Assembly (NCBI GenBank): GCA_030374805.1
Contig: JARGSG010000225.1
Span: 496,001 to 560,000 of the forward strand
DNA: 64,000 bases
Direction of reading: 5' to 3'
Origin: Gracilaria gracilis
Taxonomy: Eukaryota; Rhodophyta; Florideophyceae; Gracilariales; Gracilariaceae
The position numbers and the translations under genes are program-made. Positions 9,650 to 20,457 of this stretch are shown piece by piece; position 1 is the first letter of the stretch, and each line of letters begins with the position of its first letter. The notes below the pieces were generated by a model. It made no database searches and had not been told where the DNA came from. It saw nothing but the letters and a program-made list of their open reading frames with translations.

Positions 9650-11978
9650 CGCATGAGGTAGGGGCGTAGTGTGCATAACGCCCACACCTCTGCAAGAAAT
9701 TCCTTCTCCGAGACGGAGTAATTCTTCTCATGCACGTTCAATGAACGGGACCAGTACCCAAATGGCTTGCGTTCCCTCTCTGGGGTGGTTTGAAACAAGG
9801 CGCAGCCTACCAGGTAGTCACTAGAATCCGTGTCCATGGTATATGAAAGTCCCGGTCTGGATAGTGACAATACTGGTGCCGTAGTTACAGCCTCTTTGAG
9901 AGAGTTAAAGGCTTCCGTCTGAGTGGACGTGAATGGTTCCAACTTAGGCGATTGACCCTCCCGCAAAAGCGCGTTGAGAGGTGCCGCAATGTCCGCGAAG
10001 TTGGGAATAAACCGTCTATAGACGGTGACCAATCCTAGAAAGGATCTCAGTTCAGTCTGGGTAGTCGGTTCCGTGGCCTGTTTCAGCGACTTCACACGAG
10101 CTTTCTCGATCATGACACGTCCTGGACGGATTATGTGACCCAGATACTTGACAGTATCCGTGAAGAATTCGCATTTCCTCAGCTTGAGTGTCACTCCGAC
10201 GTCCCGTAACGTGGCCATTATGTCTCTCACATGTGTGAGGTGATCATCCAGATTATCTGAGAATACAATGACGTCGTCAAGGTAGACGAGACAAGTACGC
10301 CACTTAAAGCGGGCCAATAGGATATTAATAGCAAGCTGAAAAGTAGCGGGAGCATTTGTTAAACCAAAGGGCATCCGTTTAAAACGGTAGAGGCCAGAAT
10401 GGCAGACAAACGCTGTCTTGTCCTGATTCTGCTTTCTCACTGGAACTTGCCAGTATCCCCAGTTAGCATCCAATGCCGTGAATACGGTAGCATTCCCGAG
10501 AGAATCGATGTATTCATCCATACGTGGAATAGGGTACACGTCTTTGAGGGTAAGAGCGTTTAGACGACGATAGTCGATACAGAACCGCCAGGAACTATCC
10601 GGTTTTGGAGCCAGTACCACTGGTGATGCCCACGGCGAATGTGCCGGTTCTATAACTCCTGCACGGAGCATCTTGTCCACCTGAAATTGCTCTTCTTCTC
10701 TGGCCTTGGGCCTTGCCCTGTACGGATGTTGGGCTACTGGCCGAGAGTTCGGAAGGAGATCAATCCGGTGTTCCGTGGTATTTATCTCTCCGAGAGAACC
10801 ATCCCATATTGTTGTGAATTCATGAAGCATATCGCGCAGTCGTTTACGGTGTGTCTCCGGAACATGTCCGAGGTCGAGTTCTTCCAATTCCTTCACTGGG
10901 TCCAATTGGTCGTAACTCGTCGGAACGCGTGTCTTCTCTGTTTTAACAGGTTGCTGACCCGAGAGACTCGGCGACGGAGACGAATGAGATTCAGACTCCT
11001 CCCCCTCCTTAGAGTGGAAGATTCCGAGCACATCGGCAGCAGTCATCTTCATCGGTACGAACGCAGTTGGATGCGGCATGACCGAGCCAATCACTTGGTT
11101 TTTCACCAGATACTGGGTTGTTTTGCCTAGATTGGCTATCAACACGTATAACGGATTATCCGGTTCCACCTGGACCACTCCATTAGCAATGGCGAGAGAG
11201 TATTTATCATACAATGACGGCAATGGCTGGACGATTCGTAAGTCGTGTTGACGGGAGTTCACCTGTACCCAGACTTAAGACTCTGGAGGCACGCGTGTCG
11301 CGGAGGCAACACGAAGCTTCGTAGATTCCCGAAAACTCTGTGGTGCTTCCTGCGCCGCAGGTAGAGTTACATGCTTCTTGGAGGCATGCCTCAAAGGACG
11401 ACGAACAATTGGCACGGACGAACCATCTTCCATTTCAACACGCTTCTGGCGCGGCCTAATGGCATCGACAAAGCGGTCGCAAAAGTGACAACCAAAAATG
11501 ACTGAGGCGGCCAGGGACCGACAAACGACAAAGTCGAGCTTCAACCCCATGAGCCCAAGCGGATTATCAACTCGATGTATCCTACCGTGGAGAGCGGGTT
11601 GTTATTCGCGTCAGCGACGTCAGGAATGTCGCCACGGCGAATGTGTGACCGAAAGGCGGGTGGCAATGATGTTTCAACAACGAAGTTCGGACCTGCGCCT
11701 GTATCTAATACAGTGAGATAACGCACCATAAACTGGGGTGAAAGGCCAAGGTCGGCATAGACCTTGTAATTGCGCTTGGCCATCACCATAACTCTATCCG
11801 GGAACCGGTTATTTCTTACCCGTATCCACGGTCGACGAAGAACACCAAGGTGTTCTGAGTTCACGTCTTCGACGGCCTGTTTCCTCGAGAGGATTCGGAT
11901 TTGGGAGCGAGGGAAGAACGCCTTGGGCGCCTTCAGCCTCAACTCTAAGGGCGCCTCTCCAAGAGAGGAGACTCCCAC
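9650..11978 (-). pseudogene. protease, reverse transcriptase and partial RNase H of copy A
   Basis: The protease frame (11978-11541) has VLDTGAGPNFVVET, the aspartic protease active site. Ten bases before its stop an ATG opens the next frame (11550 leftward), which completes the protease (DFVVCRSLAASVIFG). After a stop near 11275, in the same frame, come reverse transcriptase motifs FCIDYRRLNALT, FTALDANWGYWQVPV, MPFGLTNAPATFQ and the catalytic YLDD (LVYLDDVIVFSDN). RNase H starts with YTMDTDSSDYLVGCALF and is cut off near 9650. Copy B shows the same gene order and the same overlapping stop/start. Confidence 0.87.
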
Positions 11979-11980
11979 AA

Positions 11981-14064
11981 TTAGTTTTTCTGAGCAGATT
12001 CCGGCTGAGGCGAGTGCTCAGTGTTCTGAACCATTGATGCCTGGACACCAGTGGCAGAAGCGTCCGCAGTAGCGGTTGAATTTCCCTCGATAGGGGTACG
12101 GGGGTGAGAGGTCACCATGTTCTGGGCAATCGGAGCCGCAATTGTGCGTGGCATATCCATCTTCGCGCGGATGTACGATGCCATCGGAACAGAAGCCTTC
12201 TTTTCCGGTGAGAGGGATTCGTAGTTGGCAATGACTTGTGCCCATTCACGCATGGGTAAAACGCACTGCGGAGAAGTATGCCCTCGCGTATAGCAGAGGT
12301 GACAGATCAATCCAACAATGGCATTGACGTTCCGAGTATTCGAGAATCGCACCGCTAGGCGGGAAACTTGCCAGCCAGGCCGTGAAGCCCGGGTTCCACC
12401 GTTCTCATATGACAGTCGAGGCGCTCGAACTCGGTTTGAATCTGTATACAGCAGTGTATTGTCCGGAGCCGTTTGAAACGAAGCATCCGTGGTTGAGGGA
12501 AGCTCCGTTGTCGGGATTGAAAGCACGTCGTTACGGGCAAAGTGCACCTGATCATACTCCTTATTGGAGTGTTTTTCAGCCAGCATTGACGCAGAAGGGG
12601 TTCTTGATTCCAACATCAACGCTTTAGCGGACTTCAACCGGGTACCCGGGACTCGTGCGCGTAGCGCATCGCCTTCGGCGCGTGCATACTGCACCAGTTC
12701 CAAGTACGTAGTCTTACGGTTTTCTTCACGGCGACGGGCCACTAGGGTCCGTATAGCCGGGTCTAGTCCATCAACGAACATGGTACAACGCTCTTGAGCG
12801 GAATAAACATTACCACAACGGTGGAAGGCTTTATTCAGGCGCACCGATTAATCGGTTTCCGTTTCGCCGGGGCGTTGTTTGGTGTCTCTCAGAGCGAGGA
12901 TAGCCGACTGGATGCGGTACCAGTGGCATAGGACCTCAGTAGATACTGAACTGCTTCAGGCCAGCAAGTAACCCCTCCTTCAGAGGCGCGCGATGAACCT
13001 CCTACAGAGTTGTACTGATCTTCCGCAAGTCCGCGTAGAAAATAGGGCAGCGCGACAAACGCGTGTCCTTCATTCATCCCAAGGATGTGGGCTTCCGCTA
13101 CAAAGCGTGATAGGAAATCCAACACCAAGATGGGATCATCGCCTGTCAACAGTTGATTACGGAGCGACACCTGCATCCGTTTGATACAGTCTTTGACCTT
13201 TACCGTCCCACGGGGAGTTCTATCCAATGAGGAGTCCTCCAAACGGTGATACCGGTATGACAACAGCTTTTTGTAGAGCAGATTGGTAGGCTTCAACTCC
13301 TTCAATCAGGAGTGCTTCCTTCCCTTCGAAGGGGCGCGTATCACACCTTGGGTGGCTGATGACCGCTTTGAGCGTGACGAACGCTCACGAGAGGCTTCTT
13401 CTACCGACGAGTCGAACGAATCAGACCCGGTTGACCGGCGAGAAGAAAGAGAAGATGCTGACGAATCAGAGTCGTAGTTCTTCCGCTCCTTGCGTGCTTT
13501 GGATCCACTGACCTTCTTGTCACGGTGTGAAATGGCAACCGGCTCAGCCGTGCTATTGGCTCCAACCAGGACGGTTTGTTCCACCGTTTCTAGACGGCCG
13601 CGGAGGCGAGTAAATTTCTCAGCCACGTCCTCCACGAAATTAGCGGGTCCTCCGAAAGCTTCCAAGAGGGAGTTGACATCACCACGCAATACGCGGAGAT
13701 CCTCAGAAAAGTCCTGCAAAGCAGTGTCATCCACCTTCTTCCGAAGTAGCGACAACTCCTTAGCAAGGGTAGCATGGGCAGCCCGCGTGGAGCGGAGCTT
13801 CTCTTCCACAGTTAAGTGGGGGGTGTCATTGACAGTAGCCCTCAGAGGTGCCTCAGGGGCGGGACCAGCAACGGCAGGAGCCGGTCCATCACGTCGATGA
13901 GGGTTGATCAACGACGTGGGCGGATGTCGAGTGTTCCTCGGCACAGCTTCAGTAGCCGGCATCCCTTCGGTCCGGGACCGTGAACGGTTGGGGATCCGTG
14001 ACGGAAGTGGCGGATCCGATCTTTCGGTCTGACTGCGTGTCTTCGGACGATCTGACAGAGTCAT
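11981..14064 (-). pseudogene. gag of Ty3 copy A
   Basis: The ATG at 14064 opens a Ser/Arg-rich N-terminus (TLSDRPKTRSQTERS), then a coiled-coil-like region (LTVEEKLRSTRAAHATLAKE). A stop falls near 13306 with the same frame continuing (KELKPTNLLYKKLLSYRY). The capsid-like part includes ALPYFLRGLAEDQYN, and a frame change near 12850 leads into RTLVARRREENRKTTY. Near the end is a CCHC zinc knuckle, CHLCYTRGHTSPQC. The product would coat genomic RNA in virus-like particles. Stops and the frame change indicate decay. Confidence 0.72.
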
Positions 14065-14206
14065 GATAAGAACAACCGTACAACGGGATAATCGACAGCC
14101 AATTGGCCTGGACTTCCAATAAACTTCCAAATGGAGACAAAGGCAAAACGACTAACCTCGCCAAGAGTGAATTCACGAGTAAATGTTCCGACAAAACTAG
14201 TTGTTT

Positions 14207-14222
14207 CTAAGTCGGGAGACCA
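14207..14222 (-). other. candidate primer-binding site
   Basis: Two bases after the LTR end the minus strand reads TGGTCTCCCGACTTAG. A start with TGG next to an LTR is expected for pairing with the CCA end of a priming tRNA. The matching sequence is absent beside the 3' LTR of copy B, as expected for flanking DNA. The tRNA was not identified. Confidence 0.55.
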
Positions 14223-14224
14223 CT

Positions 14225-14620
14225 TGTGAAGCAACGCATTTGGCGGTAAAAGCGCAGGCTCACGAAGACGTTCGGGATCTTCCCCTCGACAGGGCAGCAC
14301 AGCGAACGGAGCACTCCGGGAATGACACAGCTAAGCCGGGTGTAAATCCCAGGTCAAACCACTACGACAAGCGTCGGAGCTTTAGGGTGATTAGTAGTCG
14401 GTAGAGATCCACGTGTTCACACGGTCACGAGATGAGTCCTCGAAAGAGAGTAGCACGGCAACGACAAGTTGTCGGAAACGGGCCACTGAGAACAGGGGAA
14501 AGAGGCAAACCCAAAAAGGGGAGAAAGCAAACCACCAGAGTGGGGAAGAGAGAGAGAATAAAGCAAACCCAATACAGGGGCGAGTATACGACATTAGGTC
14601 GGAACGAGACACACAAATAG
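14225..14620 (-). repeat. 5' LTR of copy A (start truncated)
   Basis: The reverse complement matches the 3' LTR of copy B around 22905-23302, with substitutions. The LTR end is set by where the match stops: both read GTTGCT(T/C)CACA, then diverge. The outer end is lost at the junction with copy B near 14620-14638. Confidence 0.75.
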
Positions 14621-14637
14621 TGCCAAGTTACCCACCC

Positions 14638-15013
14638 AGCGGTGCGATTCTCGAATACTCGGAACGTCAATGCCATTGTTGGATTGATCTGTCACCTCTG
14701 CTATACGCGAGGGCATACTTCTCTGCAGTGCGTTTTACCCATGCGTGAATGGGCACAGGTCATTGCCAACTACGAATCCCTCTCACCGGAGGAGAAGGCT
14801 TCTGTTCCGATGGCATCGTACATCCGCGCGAAGATGGATATTCCACGCACAATTGCGGCTCCGATTGCCCAGAACATGGTGACCTCTCACCCCCGTACCC
14901 CTCTCGAGAGAAATTCAACCGCTACTGCGGACGCTTCTGCCACTGGTGTCCAGGCATCAATGGTTCAGAACACTGAGCACTCGCTTCAGCCGGAATCTGC
15001 TCAGAAAAACTAA
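14638..15013 (+). pseudogene. gag C-terminal fragment of copy B
   Basis: The frame enters without a start codon and holds RFSNTRNVNAIVGLICH and the zinc knuckle CHLCYTRGHTSLQC. It then runs through REWAQVIANYESLSPEE and SYIRAKMDIPRTIAAP to a stop after SAQKN. It matches copy A almost residue for residue. The missing N-terminal two thirds shows truncation at the head-to-head junction. Confidence 0.88.
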
Positions 15014-15016
15014 TTG

Positions 15017-15453
15017 TGGGAGCCTCCTCTCTTGGAGAGGGCCCCTCAGAGTTGAGGCTGTAGGCGCCCGAGGCGTCCCTGCCTCGCTCCCAGGTCCGAA
15101 TCCTCTCGAGGAAACAGGCCGTCGAAGACGTGAACTCAGAACACCTTGGTGTTCTTCGTCGACTGTGGATACGGGTAAGAAATAACAGGTTCCCGGATAG
15201 AGTTATGGTGATGGCCAAACGCAATTACAAGGTCTATGCAGACCTTGGCCTGTCACCCCAGTTTATGGTGCGTTATTTCACTGTATTAGATACAGGCGCA
15301 GGTCCGACCTTCATTGTTGAGACAGCATTGCCACCCGCCTTGCGGTCACACATTCGCCGTGGCGACATTCCTGACGTCGCTGACGCGAATAACAACCCGC
15401 TCTCCACGGTAGGATACATCGAGTTGATAATCCGCTTGGGCTCATGGGGTTGA
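15017..15453 (+). pseudogene. aspartic protease N-terminal part, copy B
   Basis: The sequence VGASSLGEGPSELRL is followed by a stop, then RSQVRILSRKQAVEDV and VLDTGAGPTFIVETAL, which carries the aspartic protease DTG triad. The frame stops at 15451-15453 (LIIRLGSWG). The ATG of the next frame lies at 15444, so stop and start overlap as in copy A. The early stop after SELRL is specific to this copy. Confidence 0.75.
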
Positions 15454-17580
15454 AGCTCGACTTTGTCGTTTGTCGGTCCCTGGCCGCCTCAGTCATTTTG
15501 GGTTGTGACTTTTGCGACCGCTTTGTCGATGCCATTATGCCCCGCCAGAAGCGTGTTGAAATAGAAGATGGTTCGTCCGTGCCGATTGTTCGTCGTCCTT
15601 TGAGGCATGCTTCCAAGAGGCATGCCTCCAAGAAGCATGGACCTCTACCTGCGGCGCAAAAAGCTCCACCGAGTTCTCGGGAATCTACGAAGCTTCGTGT
15701 TGCCTCCGCGACACGCGTGCCTCCACAGTCTCAAGTCTGGTTACAGGTGAACTCCCGTCAACACGGCTTACGAATCGTCCAGCCATTGCCGTCATTGTAT
15801 GATAAATACTCTCTCGCCATTGCTAATGGAGTGGTCCAGGTGGAACCGGATAATCCGTTATACGTGTTGATAGCCAATCTAGGCAAAACAACCCAGTATC
15901 TGGTGAAAAACCAAGTGATTGGCTCGGTCATGCCGCATCCAACTGCGTTGGTACCGATGAAGATGACTGCTGCCGATGTGCTCGGAATCTTCCACTCTAA
16001 GGAGGGGGAGGAGTCTGAATCTCATTCGTCTCCGTCGCCGAGTCTCTCAGGTCAGCAACCTGTTAAGAAAGAGAAGACACGCGTTCCGACGAAGGACCAA
16101 TTGGAGCCAGTGAACGAATTAGAAGAACTCGACCTCGGACATGTTCCGGAGACAAACAGCAAACGACTGCGCGATATGCTTCGTGAATACGACACAATGT
16201 GTGATGGTTCTCTTGGAGAGATAAATACCCCGGAACACCGGATTGATCTCCTTCCGAACTCTCGGCCAGTAGCCCAACATCCTTACAGAGCAGGGCCCAA
16301 GGCCAGAGAAGAAAAGCAATTTCAGGTGGACAAGATGCTCCGTGCAGGAGTTATAGAACCGGCACATTCGCCGTGGGCATCACCCGTGGTACTGGCTCCG
16401 AAACCGGATGGTTCCTGGCTCTTCTGCATCGACTATCATCGTCTAAACGCTCTTACTGTCGAGGACGTGTACCATATTCCACGTATGGATGAATACATCG
16501 ATTCTCTCGGAAATGCTACCGTATGCACGGCCTTGGATGCTAACTGGGGACACTGGCAGGTTCCAGTGAAAAAGCAGGATCAGGACAAGACAGCGTTTGT
16601 CTGCCATTCTGGCCTCTACCGTTTTAAACGGATGCCCTTTGGTTTAACAAATGCTCCCGCTACTTTTCAGCTTGCTATTAATATCCTACTGGCCCGCTTT
16701 AAGTGGCGTACTTGTCTCGTCTACCTTGACGACGTCATTGTATTCTCAGATAATCTGGATGATCACCTCACACATGTGAGAGACATAATGGCCACGTTAC
16801 GGGACGTCGGAGTGACACTCAAGCTGAGGAAATGCGAATTCTTCACGGATACTGTCAAGTATCTGGGTCACATAATCCGTCCAGGACGTGTCATGATCGA
16901 GAAAGCTCGTGTGAAGTCGCTGAAACAGGCCACGGAACCGACTACCCAGACTGAACTGAGATCCTTCCTAGGATTAGTCAACGTCTATAGACGGTTTATT
17001 CCTAACTTCGCGGACATTGCGGCACCTCTCAACGCGCTTCTGCGGGAGGGTCAATCGCCTAAGTTGGACCCATTCACGTCCACTCAGACGGACGCCTTTA
17101 ACTCTCTCAAAGAGGCTGCAACCACGGCATCAGTGTTGTCACTACCGAAACCGGGACTTTCATATACCGTAAACACGGATTCTAGTGACTACCAGGTAGG
17201 CTGCGCCTTGTTTCAAACCACCCCAGAGGGGGAACGCAAGCCAATTGGGTACTGGTCCCGTTCGTTAAAGATGCGTGAGAAGAATTACTCCGTCTCGGAG
17301 AAGGAATGTCTTGCAGTAGTGTGGGCATTATGCACAATACGCCCCTACCTCATGGGTGCTCATTTTACCGTTTACACGGATCACTCATCATTGAGATGGC
17401 TACTCTCCATATCGGAGCCTTTAGGCCGCTTAATGCGTTGGAGACTGCGTCTTGCAGAGTTCGACTTCGACGTCCCCTACAAGAAAGGCGCCAACAATAC
17501 ACAAGCCAACGCCCTTTCTCGCCTACCAACCACAGGGGAAGCGTTAACCGTTGATGACGAAGAATACCCTGCTTCGCAGT
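15444..17580 (+). CDS. protease end, reverse transcriptase and RNase H of copy B
   Basis: From the ATG at 15444 the frame finishes the protease (DFVVCRSLAASVILGCDF). It then encodes a linker and the reverse transcriptase: FCIDYHRLNALT, CTALDANWGHWQVPV, MPFGLTNAPATFQLA and YLDD in LVYLDDVIVFSDN. RNase H follows (YTVNTDSSDYQVGCALF, KECLAVVWALCTIRPY, FTVYTDHSSLRWLL, ANALSRLPTT). These enzymes copy element RNA into DNA. The frame stays open to 17813, but homology to the family moves to the next frame near 17575-17582 (VDDYTAGELDDIEEE). Several substitutions at usually conserved sites (LFCIDYH, VYHIP) suggest slow decay. Confidence 0.88.
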
Positions 17581-17581
17581 T

Positions 17582-20284
17582 GACGACTACACCGCAGGTG
17601 AACTGGATGATATCGAAGAGGAATGTCCAGACGAATTGGATTTTGACCAGGAACTTGATGACCTACTCGCTGTCAGCGAAAGTGCGAACCCCCTACCAGG
17701 GAACTTCGTACCCGTCACAACGGAGGAGATGGTTAGGGAACAATTCAGCGATCCCTACTGCACGAAGATTCGGGCGCAACTCAATGGAAGAGCTGATCTC
17801 CCCTTTCGGGTAAATGATATTGGATATCTCGTTCGTACGGTAACTGGAAACCCACAAATAGTGGTGCCACACGCCCTACCATCTCGGGTGTTACACTTAT
17901 CACACTATGCCAAACTTAGTGGCCACGTCGGAGGACAGAAACTGTACCTTACATTGCGAAGGAAATTCTACTGGCCAGCAATGGCTGTGGATTGCTACGC
18001 AACTGTGCGGTTCTGCCCCGAGTGTGCTCGGAATCGCGTCAAGCTTCGCCGCCATGCGACGAAGTTGAAGCTCTTCCCCGTAAGGGCGCCCCTGGAATTC
18101 GTAGCTATCGATATTTTGGGACCCTTCCTCGCTACTAAGTGGCGTAACAAATTTCTACTCGTGATCACGGATCGTTTCTCGAAGCTCGTTCGTACCGTTC
18201 CCTTACGGAGAATCACGTCACTGACGGTTGCGCAAGCATTCGTCACCTATTGGGCATTCGTCTACGGTCTACCGATGAATCTACTCTCCGGCAACGGGAA
18301 ACAGTTTGCCTTCCGGTTCTTCGGGGATGTATGCAGAATTCTGGATGTCAAGAATCTCTTCACGACAACCTACCACCCCCAGTGTAATGGGCAGGCTGAA
18401 CGGTTTAACCGGACACTGTCAGCAGCACTCCGTTCATACGTATCCGATCACCCCACCACGTGGGATCTGTTCACCGATGCGCTAACATTCGCATACAACA
18501 CTCAGGTACACCGTACTACGGGATTGACTCCATTTGAATTGGTTCTGTCTCGCACCCCACCGCCCGTGGCGCTCGAAGCACAGCCAACGCTGGATCAATT
18601 TCCTTCGACGAAGGGATACAGGGAAACCTGGAAGACATGGCTTACCAAGCTGGTCCCTGCAGCACAACGGTCAATGGCCCGGTCACAAGCCGCATATAAG
18701 CGTGATTTCGATCAGCGAGCCCCTCGAAGACCACTCGCCCTTAAAGAAGGGGACTATGTGTTCAGCCGTAAGGAGTATTGGTACCCAGGCAAGGAGAAGC
18801 GCCACAAGCTCTCACCCGTCGCCGACAGTCCCTTTAAGACAATTGCTGTGGAATCCGAAACTGTCGTAGGGAAGATGGGTCAGCAACACGAACGCATTTC
18901 CCGCGATCGCATGGTTTTTGCACCCTCGCCTGCGGGAAACGACCCATCAAGTAGACATTCTACCGCAGAAGCGGAAACAAACACTACGGACACACCGGAC
19001 CCACCCCCGATTGACCGCCCTAGGGAGGTACGACACTCTAGTAGGGAACTCTCAGATATGCCGATGTTCTCGGACTCTACGCGCCCTGGTACTTCGCTGT
19101 CTGAAGCCTCGCCACCTGGCGTAATGATTCGCCGCATTTGCTCTTTGACACCCACTCCCCATGTCGCTGCATCTAAGGAGGGAGAGAGACTCGTTCATCG
19201 TCATGCTTCCGCGCTGTCGCGTGAGGAACACCGTGTGGCACGGAAGAGAGACACCGATAATGCGCAATCAAAGCCCTCTCGGGAGCCCGGCGTCTCGTCA
19301 CGGTCGCCGCGCATCAACGCAGAAGCAAAATTGTCACCAGATACTACCGCCGTGCAAGACAGGACCAAGGAGACTCAGTCGTTACCGGCGAAGCCGTTGC
19401 CTACGCCGCATAGCGCGCCGGGAGTGACTACGTCGCATAGAGGAGTGGAAACACCGCCAAAGGCGCCGTTGAGCTCGCACGTCCAAGACGGAGAAGAGTC
19501 GTCGGAGACTAAGTCGCCCAACACGTCTGAGGCGGGCCACACCGTGGACACGTCGCTAAATGCCCAGCAGGGAAGTGCCAACCGTAGCACACAGACTACA
19601 CCTGTAAGGGAGATCAGCTCAGCGAGCGAACCACGTCAAGAAACCGAGCTGAAACCTCCCGTGCATACGGAGGCGGAACACGCCATGGCGCAGACCAATG
19701 ACGGCCACCCGTTGACAACGTCACGTGCCACCACGGCAAGGCCGGTTCAATCAGGGTTACCGTTGACGCAATCGCGTTCGACGCCACACACAACTCCGTC
19801 GAAACGGTCGCTACCACGCAAACTTGCGGCACGCCCACTTGGGACTCCCGCGGGAGAAGGAACTCTACCAAACCAAGGGATCGGGAACACCGACACCGCC
19901 AGACGCGTGACAATCGACCTAAGTGGGGGACGACACCGCGAAGGAGCAGTGCCACCAACCTTGTTGGACACAACACGGTCTAACCAAAACACCGACGCAG
20001 TGCCACACACGGTAAAGCCACCGGAGAGCTCTCCGAAGCAGGATGTCGTAATCACACGGCAAGGCCGGGAAGTCTTCCGACAGGAGTTCGTAGTCGACCA
20101 CATAATGGAACACTCATACCACCCGTTGGGGTACATACAGTATCTCGTACGTTAATACGGCTACGGACCCGAGGCTGACTCGGATGAGCCAATCGAGCAT
20201 CTCCCACGATCGAAAGTGGTGCAGTACCATCGGCGTACTCTCACGGGTCTCCCGGCGACAATTGTCAACGCCCAAGTGGGATAA
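17582..20284 (+). pseudogene. integrase and chromodomain of copy B
   Basis: The frame holds an acidic linker and an HHCC zinc-binding region (LHLSHYAKLSGHVG, then RFCPECARNR). The catalytic core has FVAIDILGPFL for the first Asp and LLSGNGKQFAF where the second Asp is normally SDNG, so that residue is Gly here. The Glu is present in GQAERFNRTL. A long Ser/Thr/Pro-rich tail follows. Near the end EFVVDHIMEH and YIQYLVR match a chromodomain. The stop at 20153-20155 stands where chromodomains have a Trp; the frame then resumes (YGYGPEADSDEPIEHLP) to 20284. The integrase is probably inactive. Confidence 0.85.
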
Positions 20285-20457
20285 CACGCCCCGAAGGGGA
20301 AGACGCTAGCTCACCAAGAAGGAAGTTGAGAGTGGGAGAAGACGAAGCTAGCACTTGGAAAAGGAAAAATATACGTCATAGACGGAAGTAGGTTTAATGG
20401 CCATCAAGGCTATATCCTACAACAACACCGCATAGCGGGAATCAGGAGGAAGATGGA

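Larger units (their letters stand above)
9650..14620 (-). mobile_element. Ty3 chromovirus copy A (minus), truncated in RNase H
   Basis: Read on the minus strand this copy has a 5' LTR (about 14620 to 14225), a primer-binding site, gag, protease, reverse transcriptase and the first part of RNase H. Sequence match to copy B (plus strand) stops near 9650, just after the block read as WALC(T)...RPYLM. It is head-to-head with copy B, whose gag begins at about 14638. gag carries a stop and a frame change, so this copy is inactive. Confidence 0.88.
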
